Assembly: GCF_001417775.1 (NCBI RefSeq)
Contig: NZ_BBZJ01000019.1
Location: 1 to 64,000, forward strand
Direction of reading: 5' to 3'
Source of the DNA: Streptomyces sp. TP-A0356
GTDB taxonomy: Bacteria > Actinomycetota > Actinomycetes > Streptomycetales > Streptomycetaceae
Length of the DNA: 64,000 bases
Shown here: one piece after another, positions 43,956 through 52,864 of the stretch
Numbering within the stretch: position 1 is the stretch's first letter
How the letters are laid out: every line of letters begins with the position of its first letter
Program-made: the position numbers and the translations under genes
The notes under the pieces: generated by a model
Database searches by the model: none
Told to the model about the DNA's origin: nothing
Seen by the model: the letters and a program-made list of their open reading frames with translations, nothing else

Positions 43956-45569
43956 ATGACGATCCGTATCCTCCCCGCCGTCGGCGACCCCGACGCGGCC
44001 CGCGCGCTGACCACGCTGCTCGGCCAGCTCGCCGACGCCGAGCCCGCCCCGCCCGTCCCCGACTCCACGGCCCTGCTCGACACCCTGGCGCGTCTGGCCG
44101 GCGACTCCCTCGACGAGCTGCCCGAGGTCGTGCTCGTGCACGAGCGGATCGGGCCGGTCCCCGCGCTCGACCTGATCCGCGACCTCGTGATGCGGTTCCC
44201 GGCGGTCGGGGTCGTCCTCATCACCGCCGACACGAGCACCGGCGTGCTCACCGCCGCGATGGACTGCGGCGCCCGCGGCATCGTCACCCTGCCCCTCGGC
44301 TACGACGCCCTCGCCGAACGCGTCCAGGCGGCCGCCGCGTGGTCGGCCGGCATGCGGCGCCACCTGGGCAGCGGAACCCCCGAACTGTATGCCGGACCGG
44401 GCGGGACCGTGGTCGCGGTGACCGGCGCGAAGGGCGGCGTCGGTACCACGGTCACGGCCGTCCAGCTGGCCCTCGCGGCACGGGCGTCGGGCCGCACGGT
44501 CGCGCTGGTCGACCTCGACCTGCAGTCCGGGGACATCGCCTCCTACCTGGACGTACAGTTCCGGCGCTCGGTCGCCGACCTCGCCGGGATCACGGACATC
44601 AACCCCCGTGTGCTGCAGGACGCGGTCTACACCCACGACAGCGGCATGGGACTCCTCCTCGCGCCCGCCGAGGGGGAACGCGGCGAGGAGGTCACGGACC
44701 GGGTGGCCCGTCAGATCCTGGGCGCGCTGCGCTCCCGCCACGACGTGGTGATCGTCGACTGCGGCTCCCACATGAACTCCGCCACCGCCGCCGCCGTCGA
44801 GGTCGCCGACCACGCGCTTCTGCTGGTGACTCCGGACGTGGTCGCCGTACGGGCCGCCAAACGGATGGTGCGTCTGTGGGACCGGCTCCAGATCCGCAAG
44901 GCGGAGGAGACGCTGACGGTCGTCAACCGCCTCTCACGCGGTACGGAGATACAGCCGACCCTCGTCGAACGCGTCACCGGCACCAGGGTGGCCCGCGCCG
45001 CGGTCCCGGCCGCCTTCAAGGAACTCCAGTCGGTCGTCGACGCCGGGCGCCTCCAGGACCTCGACGCCCGCTCCTCCGTGAAGCAGGCACTGTGGGCGCT
45101 GGCGGGGGAGCTGGGCCTGGTGACGGTGCAGGAGGGCGGGGGCGGCCGGCGGCGCAAGCCGTCCCCGGACCGGGGAGCGCTGAGCCTGTGGCGCAAGGGC
45201 GGCGACCGCGGTGCGGTGACCCTGGAGTTCGCCGGGATGTTCCCGCTCCTCCTGGTCGTGATGGCGCTCCTGTGGGAGTGCGTCCTGTACGGCTACACGT
45301 ACTCCCTGGCGGGCAACGCGGCGGACGAGGCGGCGCGGGCGGCGACGGCGGCCTACGCCGTACACGGTGATGTGCCGGGGGCGTGCCGGTCGGCGGGCGC
45401 CCGGCATCTGCCCGGCTCCTGGAGCGGCGCGGAGATCCGCTGCGGGCAGGACGGCCCGTTGATGAAGGCGACCGTACGGGCCCAGGTGCCGCTGTTCTTC
45501 CCCGGGGTCAACCCGGGGTGGCACGTGGACGGCTCGGCGGGGGCGGCGCTGGAGGGGAGCGGCCGATGA
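43956..45569 (+). CDS. CpaE/TadZ-type ATPase fused to a TadE-like pseudopilin
   Basis: The protein has 537 residues. A receiver-like domain (1-130) and a ParA/MinD-type ATPase (about 145-385) with deviant Walker A TGAKGGVGTTV near 155-165 form a normal CpaE. After a basic linker, residues about 413-537 are a TadE-like unit: GDRGAVTLEFAGMFPLLLV with a membrane helix, then an outside domain with two Cys. The frame is continuous, so this is one polypeptide with the ATPase inside and the TadE part outside. ATG 43956 follows a GGGG; GTG 43950 is possible. It overlaps the next gene by ATGA. Confidence 0.88.
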   Translation: MTIRILPAVGDPDAARALTTLLGQLADAEPAPPVPDSTALLDTLARLAGDSLDELPEVVLVHERIGPVPALDLIRDLVMRFPAVGVVLITADTSTGVLTAAMDCGARGIVTLPLGYDALAERVQAAAAWSAGMRRHLGSGTPELYAGPGGTVVAVTGAKGGVGTTVTAVQLALAARASGRTVALVDLDLQSGDIASYLDVQFRRSVADLAGITDINPRVLQDAVYTHDSGMGLLLAPAEGERGEEVTDRVARQILGALRSRHDVVIVDCGSHMNSATAAAVEVADHALLLVTPDVVAVRAAKRMVRLWDRLQIRKAEETLTVVNRLSRGTEIQPTLVERVTGTRVARAAVPAAFKELQSVVDAGRLQDLDARSSVKQALWALAGELGLVTVQEGGGGRRRKPSPDRGALSLWRKGGDRGAVTLEFAGMFPLLLVVMALLWECVLYGYTYSLAGNAADEAARAATAAYAVHGDVPGACRSAGARHLPGSWSGAEIRCGQDGPLMKATVRAQVPLFFPGVNPGWHVDGSAGAALEGSGR

Positions 45570-45955
45570 AGGCGCTGCTTCGCCGCGCGGGGACGCTTCG
45601 ACCGGGTCGGCGAGCCCACCGGTGGAACGATCGTGGGGTCTCCATGCTGGAGTTCGCCGGCTTCCTCCCCATCCTCCTCGTCATCGGCATGGCCGCCATC
45701 CAGCTCGGCCTCATCGGCTACGGCATCAACCAGGCCGGGACGGCCGCCCGCGCAGCCGCACGGGTCGGCTCCCAGAAGGGCGACGGCTCGGCCGCGGCTG
45801 CGGCGTCCGTCAGCGACTGGCTGAAGCCGCGGCCCACCGTGGAGCGAGGCCCCGACGTCACCACCGCCACCGTCAAGGTCCACGTCCCCGCCGTGATCCC
45901 CCTGTTCGGCGGCTGGGACGTCACCCGTCACGCCACCATGCCCACCGACCACTGA
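45566..45955 (+). CDS. TadE-like pseudopilin
   Basis: The protein has 129 residues. A basic N-terminus precedes DRGVSMLEFAGFLPILLVIGMAAIQLGLIGYG, the TadE/TadF signature (Glu five residues into the helix) with a membrane segment at about 29-51, and a small extracytoplasmic beta domain. It is coupled to the CpaE-TadE fusion, giving two TadE-type units in a row. Confidence 0.88.
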   Translation: MKALLRRAGTLRPGRRAHRWNDRGVSMLEFAGFLPILLVIGMAAIQLGLIGYGINQAGTAARAAARVGSQKGDGSAAAAASVSDWLKPRPTVERGPDVTTATVKVHVPAVIPLFGGWDVTRHATMPTDH

Positions 45956-45987
45956 GCCCGTAGGACAGAGAGGAGTTGACGACAGGC

Positions 45988-47328
45988 ATGAGCCTCCGCT
46001 CCCGTATCGCCGCCCCCGACGACGGCGGCGCCGCCCGCGAGGACGGACACCTCGTCGCGGTCTACCGCGCCAAGCTCCTCGAAGAGATCGACCTCGCCGA
46101 GATGTCCGGACTCGCTGCCGCCGAACGCCGGGTCCGCCTGGAGCGCGTCCTCGGCCACATCATCAGCCGCGAGGGACCGGTCCTCTCCTCCGCCGAACGC
46201 TCCCAGCTGATCCGGCGGGTCGTCGACGAGGCCCTCGGCCTCGGGGTCCTCGAACCGCTCCTCGCCGACGCGTCGATCACCGAGATCATGGTGAACGGGC
46301 CCGACTCGGTCTTCGTGGAGCGTGCGGGCCGCGTCGAACAGCTGCCGCTGCGCTTCGCCTCCACCGAGCAGCTGATGCAGACGATCGAACGGATCGTCTC
46401 GACGGTCAACCGGCGCGTCGACGAGTCGAACCCGATGGTCGACGCCCGCCTCCCCACCGGCGAGCGCGTCAACGTCATCATCCCGCCGCTCGCCCTGACC
46501 GGCCCCACGCTCACCATCCGCCGCTTCCCCCGCGCGTACACGCTGCCCGAACTGATCGCTCTCGGCTCGCTCGACGAGCAGATGCTGATGCTGCTCGCCG
46601 CCTTCGTCCGCGCCCGCTTCAACCTGATCGTCAGCGGCGGCACCGGCTCCGGGAAGACGACCCTGCTCAACGCCCTGTCCGGGCTCATCCCGTCGCACGA
46701 GCGCATCATCACCATCGAGGACTCCGCCGAACTCCAGCTCCAGCAGGAGCATGTGATCCGCCTGGAGACCCGGCCGCCCAACGTCGAGGGCAAGGGCCAG
46801 ATCACCATCCGCGATCTGGTCCGCAACAGCCTGCGGATGCGGCCCGACCGCATCATCGTCGGTGAGGTCCGCGGCGGTGAGACGCTCGACATGCTGCAGG
46901 CGATGTCGACGGGTCACGACGGCTCCCTCGCCACCGTCCACGCCAACTCGGCGGAGGACGCGCTGATGCGCCTGCAGACCCTCGGCTCCATGTCCGAGGT
47001 GCTGATCCCCTTCGAGGCGCTCAAGGACCAGATCAACTCGGCGGTGGACGTGGTGGTCCAGCTCGCCCGCTACGCCGACGGCTCCCGCAAGGTCGTGGAG
47101 ATCGCGCTGGTCGTGTCGCACGGCCGCGAGCAGTTCCGTATCGCCACCGTCTCCCGCTTCGTCCCCCGGCCCCTCGGCCCCGACCGGGTCGTCCGCGGCC
47201 ACTTCGAGCACCTTCCCCTGCCCCGGATGGTCGCGGAGAAGCTGTACGTCGCCGATGAACCGCTCCCGCCGGCCTTCGGCGTCGCGGAGGCCATCGACGC
47301 ACTGAACACCAGGCAGGCCCTCGGATGA
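45988..47328 (+). CDS. CpaF/TadA secretion ATPase
   Basis: The 446-residue hexameric ATPase powers Flp pilus assembly. Walker A GGTGSGKTT is near residue 219-227. The Asp box TIEDSAELQL, Walker B RMRPDRIIVGEVRGGE and His box ATVHANSAEDAL are all present. ATG 45988 is used (AGGAG 13 bases upstream); TTG 45976 is unlikely because it abuts the ribosome site. Confidence 0.96.
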   Translation: MSLRSRIAAPDDGGAAREDGHLVAVYRAKLLEEIDLAEMSGLAAAERRVRLERVLGHIISREGPVLSSAERSQLIRRVVDEALGLGVLEPLLADASITEIMVNGPDSVFVERAGRVEQLPLRFASTEQLMQTIERIVSTVNRRVDESNPMVDARLPTGERVNVIIPPLALTGPTLTIRRFPRAYTLPELIALGSLDEQMLMLLAAFVRARFNLIVSGGTGSGKTTLLNALSGLIPSHERIITIEDSAELQLQQEHVIRLETRPPNVEGKGQITIRDLVRNSLRMRPDRIIVGEVRGGETLDMLQAMSTGHDGSLATVHANSAEDALMRLQTLGSMSEVLIPFEALKDQINSAVDVVVQLARYADGSRKVVEIALVVSHGREQFRIATVSRFVPRPLGPDRVVRGHFEHLPLPRMVAEKLYVADEPLPPAFGVAEAIDALNTRQALG

Positions 47329-47353
47329 CCCCCGCTCACGAGAGGAGCGAGCC

Positions 47354-48301
47354 ATGAACGACCCCGCCCTCCTCGCCCTCGGCGCCACCGTCCTCACCGG
47401 CACGCTCGCCGTGGCCGGCGTGCACGCCTACGCATCCGGCCGGGCCCAGCGCCAGGCGCTCGTCGACCGGCTCTCCGGCAGCGCGGCGGGCCCGATCCGT
47501 GCGGCGGCCGGGCGCGTACGGCGCTTCGTGGGCGTGGACCGCCGGCTGCGCCGCACCCGCCTGGGCCGCATCCTCCAGTTGCGGCTGTCGGCGACCGGAC
47601 TCGACCTGACGGCGGGGGAGTTCTTCGTCTACGTCGCCGCCGTCGTCGTCGCGCTGTGGCTGATCGCGGCGTCGACCCTGGCCCCCTTCTTCGGGCCGGT
47701 CGCCGGGCTGGTCGGCGTCTGGAGCGCGGCCTTCTTCCTCAACTGGCAGCGGCAGAAGCGCATCGAGGCCTTCATCAACCAGCTCCCTGACGTGGCCCGT
47801 CTGCTGGCCAACGCCACGGCCGCCGGTCTCGCCCTGCGCACGGCCCTGGCCATGGCGGCGGAGGAGCTGGAGGCCCCGGCGGGCGAGGAGCTGGCGCGGG
47901 TCGCCGACCAGCTCACCCTGGGCCGCTCGGTCGACGACGCCCTCGACGAACTCGCCGAACGCCTCCCCTCCCGCGAACTGGTCGTCCTGGTCACCACTCT
48001 GGTGCTGGCCAACCGGGCGGGCGGCTCGGTGGTGAGCTCGCTGCGCAACCTCACCCACACCCTGGAGGACCGCAAGGAGACACGGCGCGAGGTCCGCACG
48101 ATGCTCTCCGAGGTCAACGCGACGGCCTTCACGGTGCCGCTGCTGGGCCTCGGCTCCCTGGTCCTGGTCAACTCCGCGAACGAAGGGGCACTCGCCCGCG
48201 TCACCGGCTCCCCGCTCGGTCAGGGCCTGGTGCTGCTCGCGCTCGGCCTCTACACGGTCGGCTTCTTCGTCATCCGCCGCCTCGGCAAGATCGAAGTGTG
48301 A
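47354..48301 (+). CDS. TadB-like inner membrane platform protein
   Basis: The 315-residue T2SS-F-domain protein has helices near 5-25, 95-130 and at the C-terminus (about 255-305). The cytosolic F domain has FINQLPDVARLLANATAAGLALRTALAMAAEEL and GRSVDDALDELAERLP. It forms the pilus assembly platform with TadC. GAGAGGAG precedes the start. Confidence 0.92.
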   Translation: MNDPALLALGATVLTGTLAVAGVHAYASGRAQRQALVDRLSGSAAGPIRAAAGRVRRFVGVDRRLRRTRLGRILQLRLSATGLDLTAGEFFVYVAAVVVALWLIAASTLAPFFGPVAGLVGVWSAAFFLNWQRQKRIEAFINQLPDVARLLANATAAGLALRTALAMAAEELEAPAGEELARVADQLTLGRSVDDALDELAERLPSRELVVLVTTLVLANRAGGSVVSSLRNLTHTLEDRKETRREVRTMLSEVNATAFTVPLLGLGSLVLVNSANEGALARVTGSPLGQGLVLLALGLYTVGFFVIRRLGKIEV

Positions 48302-48314
48302 GGGGGAGACCGCG

Positions 48315-49205
48315 ATGCTGCCACTGCTCCTCGCCCTGCTGACGGCCGTCTCGGTCGCGGGGATCCTCCTCGGCGTCCGCATGATCCGCGCGGACGCGAA
48401 GCTGCCGGGCGACCTGGCGCTCGCCCTGGAGGTGGGCGCCACCCGCGTCTCCAAGGCGGGCTCCGCCGTCGACCGCCTCGGTATGCGCTTCGCCCCGCTG
48501 GTCCTGCGTCTGATGGGCCCGCGCCGTGTCGACGCCAAACGCCGCCGCATCGACATGGCGGGCAACCCGGGCGGACTCACCCTGCACCGGTACGCCGCGC
48601 GCCGGGCGGTGTACGGCGTCTTCGGGCTGGTCCTGGGCCTGGTCTTCCTGTCGAACGGCCAACTCCTCTTCGCGGCCCTCACGTTCGCCTTCGGACTGCT
48701 CGCCGCCGACGCACTGATCTGGCAGGCCGTCCGCGAGCGCAAGGACGTCATCGACCGTACGTTGCCGGACTTCCTGGACGTCCTCGCGGTCGTCGTCTCG
48801 GCGGGCCTCGGCTTCCGCCAGGCACTGGACCGGGTCGCGGAGAAGTACCAGGGTCCCTGGGCGGACGAGCTGAGGATCACCCTGCGCCAGATGGACATGG
48901 GGGTCAGCCGCCGCCAGGCCTTCGACGAACTACGCCGCCGCAACTCCTCCGAGCAGGTGGCCCAGTTCGTCTCCGCCCTGCAGCAGGGGGAGGAACTCGG
49001 CTCCCCCATCGCGGAGACGCTGATCCAGCTCGCCACGGACATGCGCCGCACGGACGCCCAGAACGCCCGGCGCCGAGCCGCCAAGACGATCCCCAAGGCC
49101 ACGCTGGTCACCCTGGTCTTCATGCTCCCGGCGACGATGATCTTGATCGCCGCGGGCATGTTCCTGGGCTCGGGGACGAACTTCGGATCGATCCTGGGCC
49201 GATGA
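48315..49205 (+). CDS. TadC-like inner membrane platform protein
   Basis: This 296-residue protein is the second T2SS-F platform unit, with TLPDFLDVLAVVVSAGLGFRQALDRVAEKYQGP and an MDMGVSRRQAFDELRRRNSSEQVAQFVSALQQGEELG block, helices at the N-terminus, near 100-130 and at the C-terminus. Its stop overlaps the histidine kinase start (ATGA), linking pilus assembly and signalling in one transcript. Confidence 0.92.
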   Translation: MLPLLLALLTAVSVAGILLGVRMIRADAKLPGDLALALEVGATRVSKAGSAVDRLGMRFAPLVLRLMGPRRVDAKRRRIDMAGNPGGLTLHRYAARRAVYGVFGLVLGLVFLSNGQLLFAALTFAFGLLAADALIWQAVRERKDVIDRTLPDFLDVLAVVVSAGLGFRQALDRVAEKYQGPWADELRITLRQMDMGVSRRQAFDELRRRNSSEQVAQFVSALQQGEELGSPIAETLIQLATDMRRTDAQNARRRAAKTIPKATLVTLVFMLPATMILIAAGMFLGSGTNFGSILGR

Positions 49206-50578
49206 TGAGCAGCCGCAGCGGTCGCCGCACACCCGGACACCCGAGCGGTCGCGGCACGCCCGGACACCCGAGCACACCCGGACACCCGAGCGGTCGCAGC
49301 ACGCCCGGATACCTGGAGGACGACGCCCCGCCCCCCGCCAGCGTGCGCCTCCAGCTGGGCGCGCTCCAGGCCCTCTGCCGCCAGACCGTGGCCGTGCGCC
49401 TCGCCATGGTGGTGATCGGCGCCCCCTTCGCCCTCGCCCACGCCCCGCACGGCGCACCCCGCTACGCCGCCCTCGCGGCGGCCGTCCTGGGCGTCATGGG
49501 GTGCTACGCCGTGCTCCGCGACTGGGAGCGGGTCGGCCCGCGCCTCCTCGCCCACCCCACACTGATGGCGCTGGACCTGCTGTTCGTGGCCACCCTCCTG
49601 CTCACCGCGTCCCCGGCCTCCCCGCTCGCCTACGCCACGGTCTGCACCCCCCTGCTGTCCGGCCTGCTCTACGGCTGGCGCGGCGCCGGTGTCATCACCG
49701 GCCTCCAACTGGCCGTCCTGCTCACCGGGTTCCGGGCCTGGCACAACCACCCCGGCGCCGGCACCAGCACCCTCCTCGTCGCGGGCTTCTGCATCGCCGC
49801 GGGCATCATCGGCGTGACCCTGCGCAATCTGCTGTTCCGCTTCGGCGCGGCCGGCGAGGCACTGTCGGAGGCCAACGCCCGCCTCGCCGCTGCGGAGGCC
49901 GTCGAGTCCGAACGCGCCCGGCTCGCCCGGGAGATGCACGACTCGGTGGCGAAGACGCTGCACGGCCTGGCCCTGGCGGCGGACGCCCTGGCCGCCTCGG
50001 CGGACCACTGTGACCCCGAGACACTCCAACGCCAGGCGACCCTGGTGGCGGGTGCGGCGCGCAGGGCGGCGGCCGAGTCCCGAGACCTGCTGTCGGACCT
50101 GCGCCGGCGTACGGACTTCACGACCGCGCACCTGGACGTGGCGGCGGAACTCGGGGTTCGGACACGGGAGTTCGCCGGTCGCACCGGGCTGGAGGTGGAG
50201 CTGAAGGTGCCGGACGCCCCGCTGCTCCTCCCGCACACGACGGCACACCACGCCCTGGCGATCACGGCCGAGGCACTGGAGAACATCCACCGCCACGCCC
50301 GCGCGACCCGCGTACGCGTCGAGCTCGACGTGACCGGGACCGCCGCCTTCGATCTGCGGATCGGGGACGACGGCGCCGGTCTGCCCCCGGACGCGGCACC
50401 CGAGGAACTGGCGAGAACCGGCCACTTCGGTCTGCTGGGCATGGTGGAACGCGCCGCGTCCCTCGGTGGACGCCTCCGCCTTGGCCGCTCACCGCTGGGC
50501 GGCGCCGGGATCCATCTGCGCGTCCCCCTCCCCACGACCGCTCCCCACGCTCCCCAAGAGGAGGCCGCACATGCCTGA
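49202..50578 (+). CDS. NarL-type sensor histidine kinase coupled to tadC
   Basis: The protein has 458 residues. The N-terminal 35 residues repeat TPGHPSGR units encoded by a tandem DNA repeat. Five or six membrane helices span about 60-205. HisKA_3 with phospho-acceptor His is in LAREMHDSVAKTLHGL near residue 245. The HATPase domain has ENIHRHARATRVRV and GDDGAGLPP. It has no large sensor domain, so it probably senses within the membrane. It overlaps the response regulator gene. Confidence 0.9.
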   Translation: MMSSRSGRRTPGHPSGRGTPGHPSTPGHPSGRSTPGYLEDDAPPPASVRLQLGALQALCRQTVAVRLAMVVIGAPFALAHAPHGAPRYAALAAAVLGVMGCYAVLRDWERVGPRLLAHPTLMALDLLFVATLLLTASPASPLAYATVCTPLLSGLLYGWRGAGVITGLQLAVLLTGFRAWHNHPGAGTSTLLVAGFCIAAGIIGVTLRNLLFRFGAAGEALSEANARLAAAEAVESERARLAREMHDSVAKTLHGLALAADALAASADHCDPETLQRQATLVAGAARRAAAESRDLLSDLRRRTDFTTAHLDVAAELGVRTREFAGRTGLEVELKVPDAPLLLPHTTAHHALAITAEALENIHRHARATRVRVELDVTGTAAFDLRIGDDGAGLPPDAAPEELARTGHFGLLGMVERAASLGGRLRLGRSPLGGAGIHLRVPLPTTAPHAPQEEAAHA

Positions 50579-51323
50579 CCAGGCACTTCCCGGCCCGCCC
50601 CTGCGCGTCCTCGTGGCCGACGACAACCCGGTCGTACGGGCGGGCCTGACCGCCCTGCTCTCCGTCCACCCCGACATTGAGGTGGTGGCGGAGGCGGCGG
50701 ACGGCGGACAGGCGCTCGCCCATGCCACCCGGCACCGACCCGATGTGGTCCTCCTGGACGTCCGCATGCCCGGCACGGACGGCCTGGCCGCCCTGCCCGA
50801 ACTGGCGCGCCTGGCCCCCGTGATGATGCTGACGTACAGCAGCGAACCCGAGGTGGTGACGGAGGCGCTCCGCCGCGGCGCCTCCGGCTATCTGGTGCAC
50901 GGGGAGTTCACGACGGCCGAACTGATCACGGCCGTACGGGGCGTGGGGGAGGGGCGGCCGACGGTGTCCCGGTCCGCCGCCCGTGTCTCGTCCTCGCTCG
51001 GCGATTCCTACGAACCGACGCAAACTCCTTCGCACCTGCAATCAGTTGTGGCACAGTCGTCGAAGGCTCGGCCGGCCCGTGCGGGGGGTCCTCGGCGTCG
51101 CGCCTCGGGATGGCTGGACTTCGGTCTGAGCTCAAGGGAGGTGGAGGTCATGGATCTCATCGCGTCCGGTATGAACAACCGGCAGATCGCCGCCGCCTGC
51201 TTCATCAGCGAGAAGACGGTCAAGAACCACATCAATCGCATCTTCGCAAAGCTGCACAGCTCTTCGCGCAGCGAAGCGATCGCCCACTGGCTGGGCACGG
51301 CGCGGGAGGGGTGGAGCCGATGA
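50571..51323 (+). CDS. NarL/LuxR-type response regulator
   Basis: The protein has 250 residues. The receiver domain (12-125) has acidic pocket ADDNP, phospho-acceptor Asp in VVLLDVRMPG and a Ser/Thr site near TYSS. After a basic linker, the LuxR helix-turn-helix is LSSREVEVMDLIASGMNNRQIAAACFISEKTVKNHINRIF in outline. It is the cognate regulator of the overlapping kinase; the pilin gene lies immediately downstream. Confidence 0.93.
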   Translation: MPDQALPGPPLRVLVADDNPVVRAGLTALLSVHPDIEVVAEAADGGQALAHATRHRPDVVLLDVRMPGTDGLAALPELARLAPVMMLTYSSEPEVVTEALRRGASGYLVHGEFTTAELITAVRGVGEGRPTVSRSAARVSSSLGDSYEPTQTPSHLQSVVAQSSKARPARAGGPRRRASGWLDFGLSSREVEVMDLIASGMNNRQIAAACFISEKTVKNHINRIFAKLHSSSRSEAIAHWLGTAREGWSR

Positions 51324-51434
51324 CCCCCCGGGGGTGGCGAAGTTGGGCCCCTGGGCCCACTCGGAGTGAGAACCCTTTCACGTACGGTGCATGGGTTGGT
51401 GCCAGCCGCATTGGGTGGGAGGGCAGGGGCCGTG

Positions 51435-51647
51435 ATGACGGACACGAGGCGCAGGATGGGTGCCTGGGGCCGGACCGTGCTGTCCCGGATGCGGGGAGCC
51501 GGGCGGGATGCCGGGGCCGGGTTCGTGGAGTACGCCGGCTTGATGATCATCGTTGCGGGCATCTTCACGATGATTCACGGTCTGGGGCTGGACGGCGCGA
51601 TCTCGGGAGCGATCATGCGTGCCGTGAACAACGTCATCGGCGGCTGA
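51435..51647 (+). CDS. Flp-type pilin
   Basis: The 70-residue protein has a basic leader of about 27 residues, then GAGFVEYAGLMIIVAGIFTM, matching the Flp prepilin cut (Gly followed by a Glu-Tyr pair) and a single membrane helix, and a short tail. It is likely the major pilus subunit. GGAGGG lies 11 bases upstream; GTG 51432 and a longer GTG 51366 are alternatives. No prepilin peptidase gene is in the cluster. Confidence 0.85.
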   Translation: MTDTRRRMGAWGRTVLSRMRGAGRDAGAGFVEYAGLMIIVAGIFTMIHGLGLDGAISGAIMRAVNNVIGG

Positions 51648-52252
51648 CCGCCCCGCACCGGCTGAACGACCGTGGACAGACGCTCCCCCTCTACATCTGG
51701 CTGACGGGGATCCTGTTGTTCGCCGCGTTCGCCTTCTTCGTCTTCGCCCAGGCGGCGTCCGCCCGCAATGGAGCACAGTCCGCGGCGGACGCTGCGGCGT
51801 TGGCGGCCGCGCGGGACTCGCGCGATGAGCTGATGACCGGACTGCAGGGCGCCATCGGCCATGACGACCACTGGCTGGACTGGCTCAAGGGTGACCAGTT
51901 CAGAGGGACGGGGGCCACGGCCGCGGCCGAGCGGCTCGCCGGGGACAACGACGCGACCGTAACGGGCGGCGCGGTCCCCATCACCGTCAACGGCTACCCC
52001 GGCTACCGGGTGGCGATCGAGACGCGGTACACGGTCGGGAAGTCCATCATTCCGGGTACCGCGACTCGGCATGCCAAGGCCCACGCGACCGCGGTCATCG
52101 AGCCTCGCTGCACCTTCGCCCAGGACGCCGATCCGAAGAAGCCGTTGCAGCTGAACTGCGGTGGCCAACTCGTCAACATCGATCCCAGTTCTTTCCATTC
52201 GGGCGACCTTCCTGACGCGTCCGTGCTGTTCTCTGTGCATCTGGCCGAGTGA
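51644..52252 (+). CDS. TadG-like pilus protein lacking a canonical start codon
   Basis: About 202 residues. LNDRGQTLPLYIWLTGILLFAAFAFFVFAQ gives a TadG-type N-terminal helix, followed by RNGAQSAADAAALAAARDSRDEL (typical TadG/Rv3655-like) and an outside domain with Cys. No ATG, GTG or TTG precedes the helix within a plausible distance. CTG at 51644 overlaps the pilin stop as CTGA, like the ATGA couplings elsewhere in the locus; CTG 51662 is the alternative. Confidence 0.7.
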   Translation: MTAPHRLNDRGQTLPLYIWLTGILLFAAFAFFVFAQAASARNGAQSAADAAALAAARDSRDELMTGLQGAIGHDDHWLDWLKGDQFRGTGATAAAERLAGDNDATVTGGAVPITVNGYPGYRVAIETRYTVGKSIIPGTATRHAKAHATAVIEPRCTFAQDADPKKPLQLNCGGQLVNIDPSSFHSGDLPDASVLFSVHLAE

Positions 52253-52267
52253 AAGGAAGCAGTACCG

Positions 52268-52858
52268 ATGGACTTTCGGCACACCACGAAGGGCCGCGGG
52301 GCGCTGAGCGCGGTGGCGGTCACGACTGGTCTGCTCCTCACGGTGGCCGGTTGCGGTGGGGGAGGCGACGGCAAGTCGGACAAGGGTGGCGCGGCGTCCT
52401 CCGCTCCCGCCCGGAGCGGCAGCGGAGGCCAGAAGGAATCCCAGGCCCCCCAGTCGGACACGGTGCTCGCCGAGGTCAAAGGGGAGAACGGGCTGACGCT
52501 GACGGTGACCTCCGCCAAGCGGGGCAGCGGGGGCTTCGTGACCGTCGACGGGACGGTCACGAACAACACGGGCACCCTGTGGGTCGCGGCGAACTGGCGC
52601 GGTGACGAACAGGAACTGGCCAGGAACGGCGGGTCCGTCGCGGGCGCCAGCCTCGTCGACTCGAACGGCAGGAAGAAGTACCTCGTCCTCCGGGACACTT
52701 CCGGCCGCTGCCTCTGCACGCAGTTCACCGGCGGCGTCAAGGACGGTGAGACGGTGCAGTGGTTCGCCCAGTTCCCCGCCCCGCCCGAAGGCACCGCCAA
52801 GGTCGACTTCCAGGTCGGCGCCATGCCCCCGGCCTCCATCCAGATCTCCCAGGGGTGA
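52268..52858 (+). CDS. Putative lipoprotein of the Tad locus
   Basis: The protein has 196 residues. The signal peptide ends in a lipobox LTVAGC (Cys about 29), followed by a Gly/Ser/Lys-rich linker and a beta-rich domain (LAEVKGENGLTLTVTSAKR, then VTVDGTVTNNTGT) with a Cys pair GRCLCTQ. It starts 15 bases after the TadG-like gene and six bases before the OmpA-domain gene, so it is probably a surface component made with them. Function unknown. Confidence 0.82.
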   Translation: MDFRHTTKGRGALSAVAVTTGLLLTVAGCGGGGDGKSDKGGAASSAPARSGSGGQKESQAPQSDTVLAEVKGENGLTLTVTSAKRGSGGFVTVDGTVTNNTGTLWVAANWRGDEQELARNGGSVAGASLVDSNGRKKYLVLRDTSGRCLCTQFTGGVKDGETVQWFAQFPAPPEGTAKVDFQVGAMPPASIQISQG

Positions 52859-52864
52859 GCGACG

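Noticed and set aside
47336..50425. 1029-codon minus-strand open frame opposite tadB, tadC and the kinase
   Set aside because: The sense genes have unmistakable motifs; the antisense product has none.
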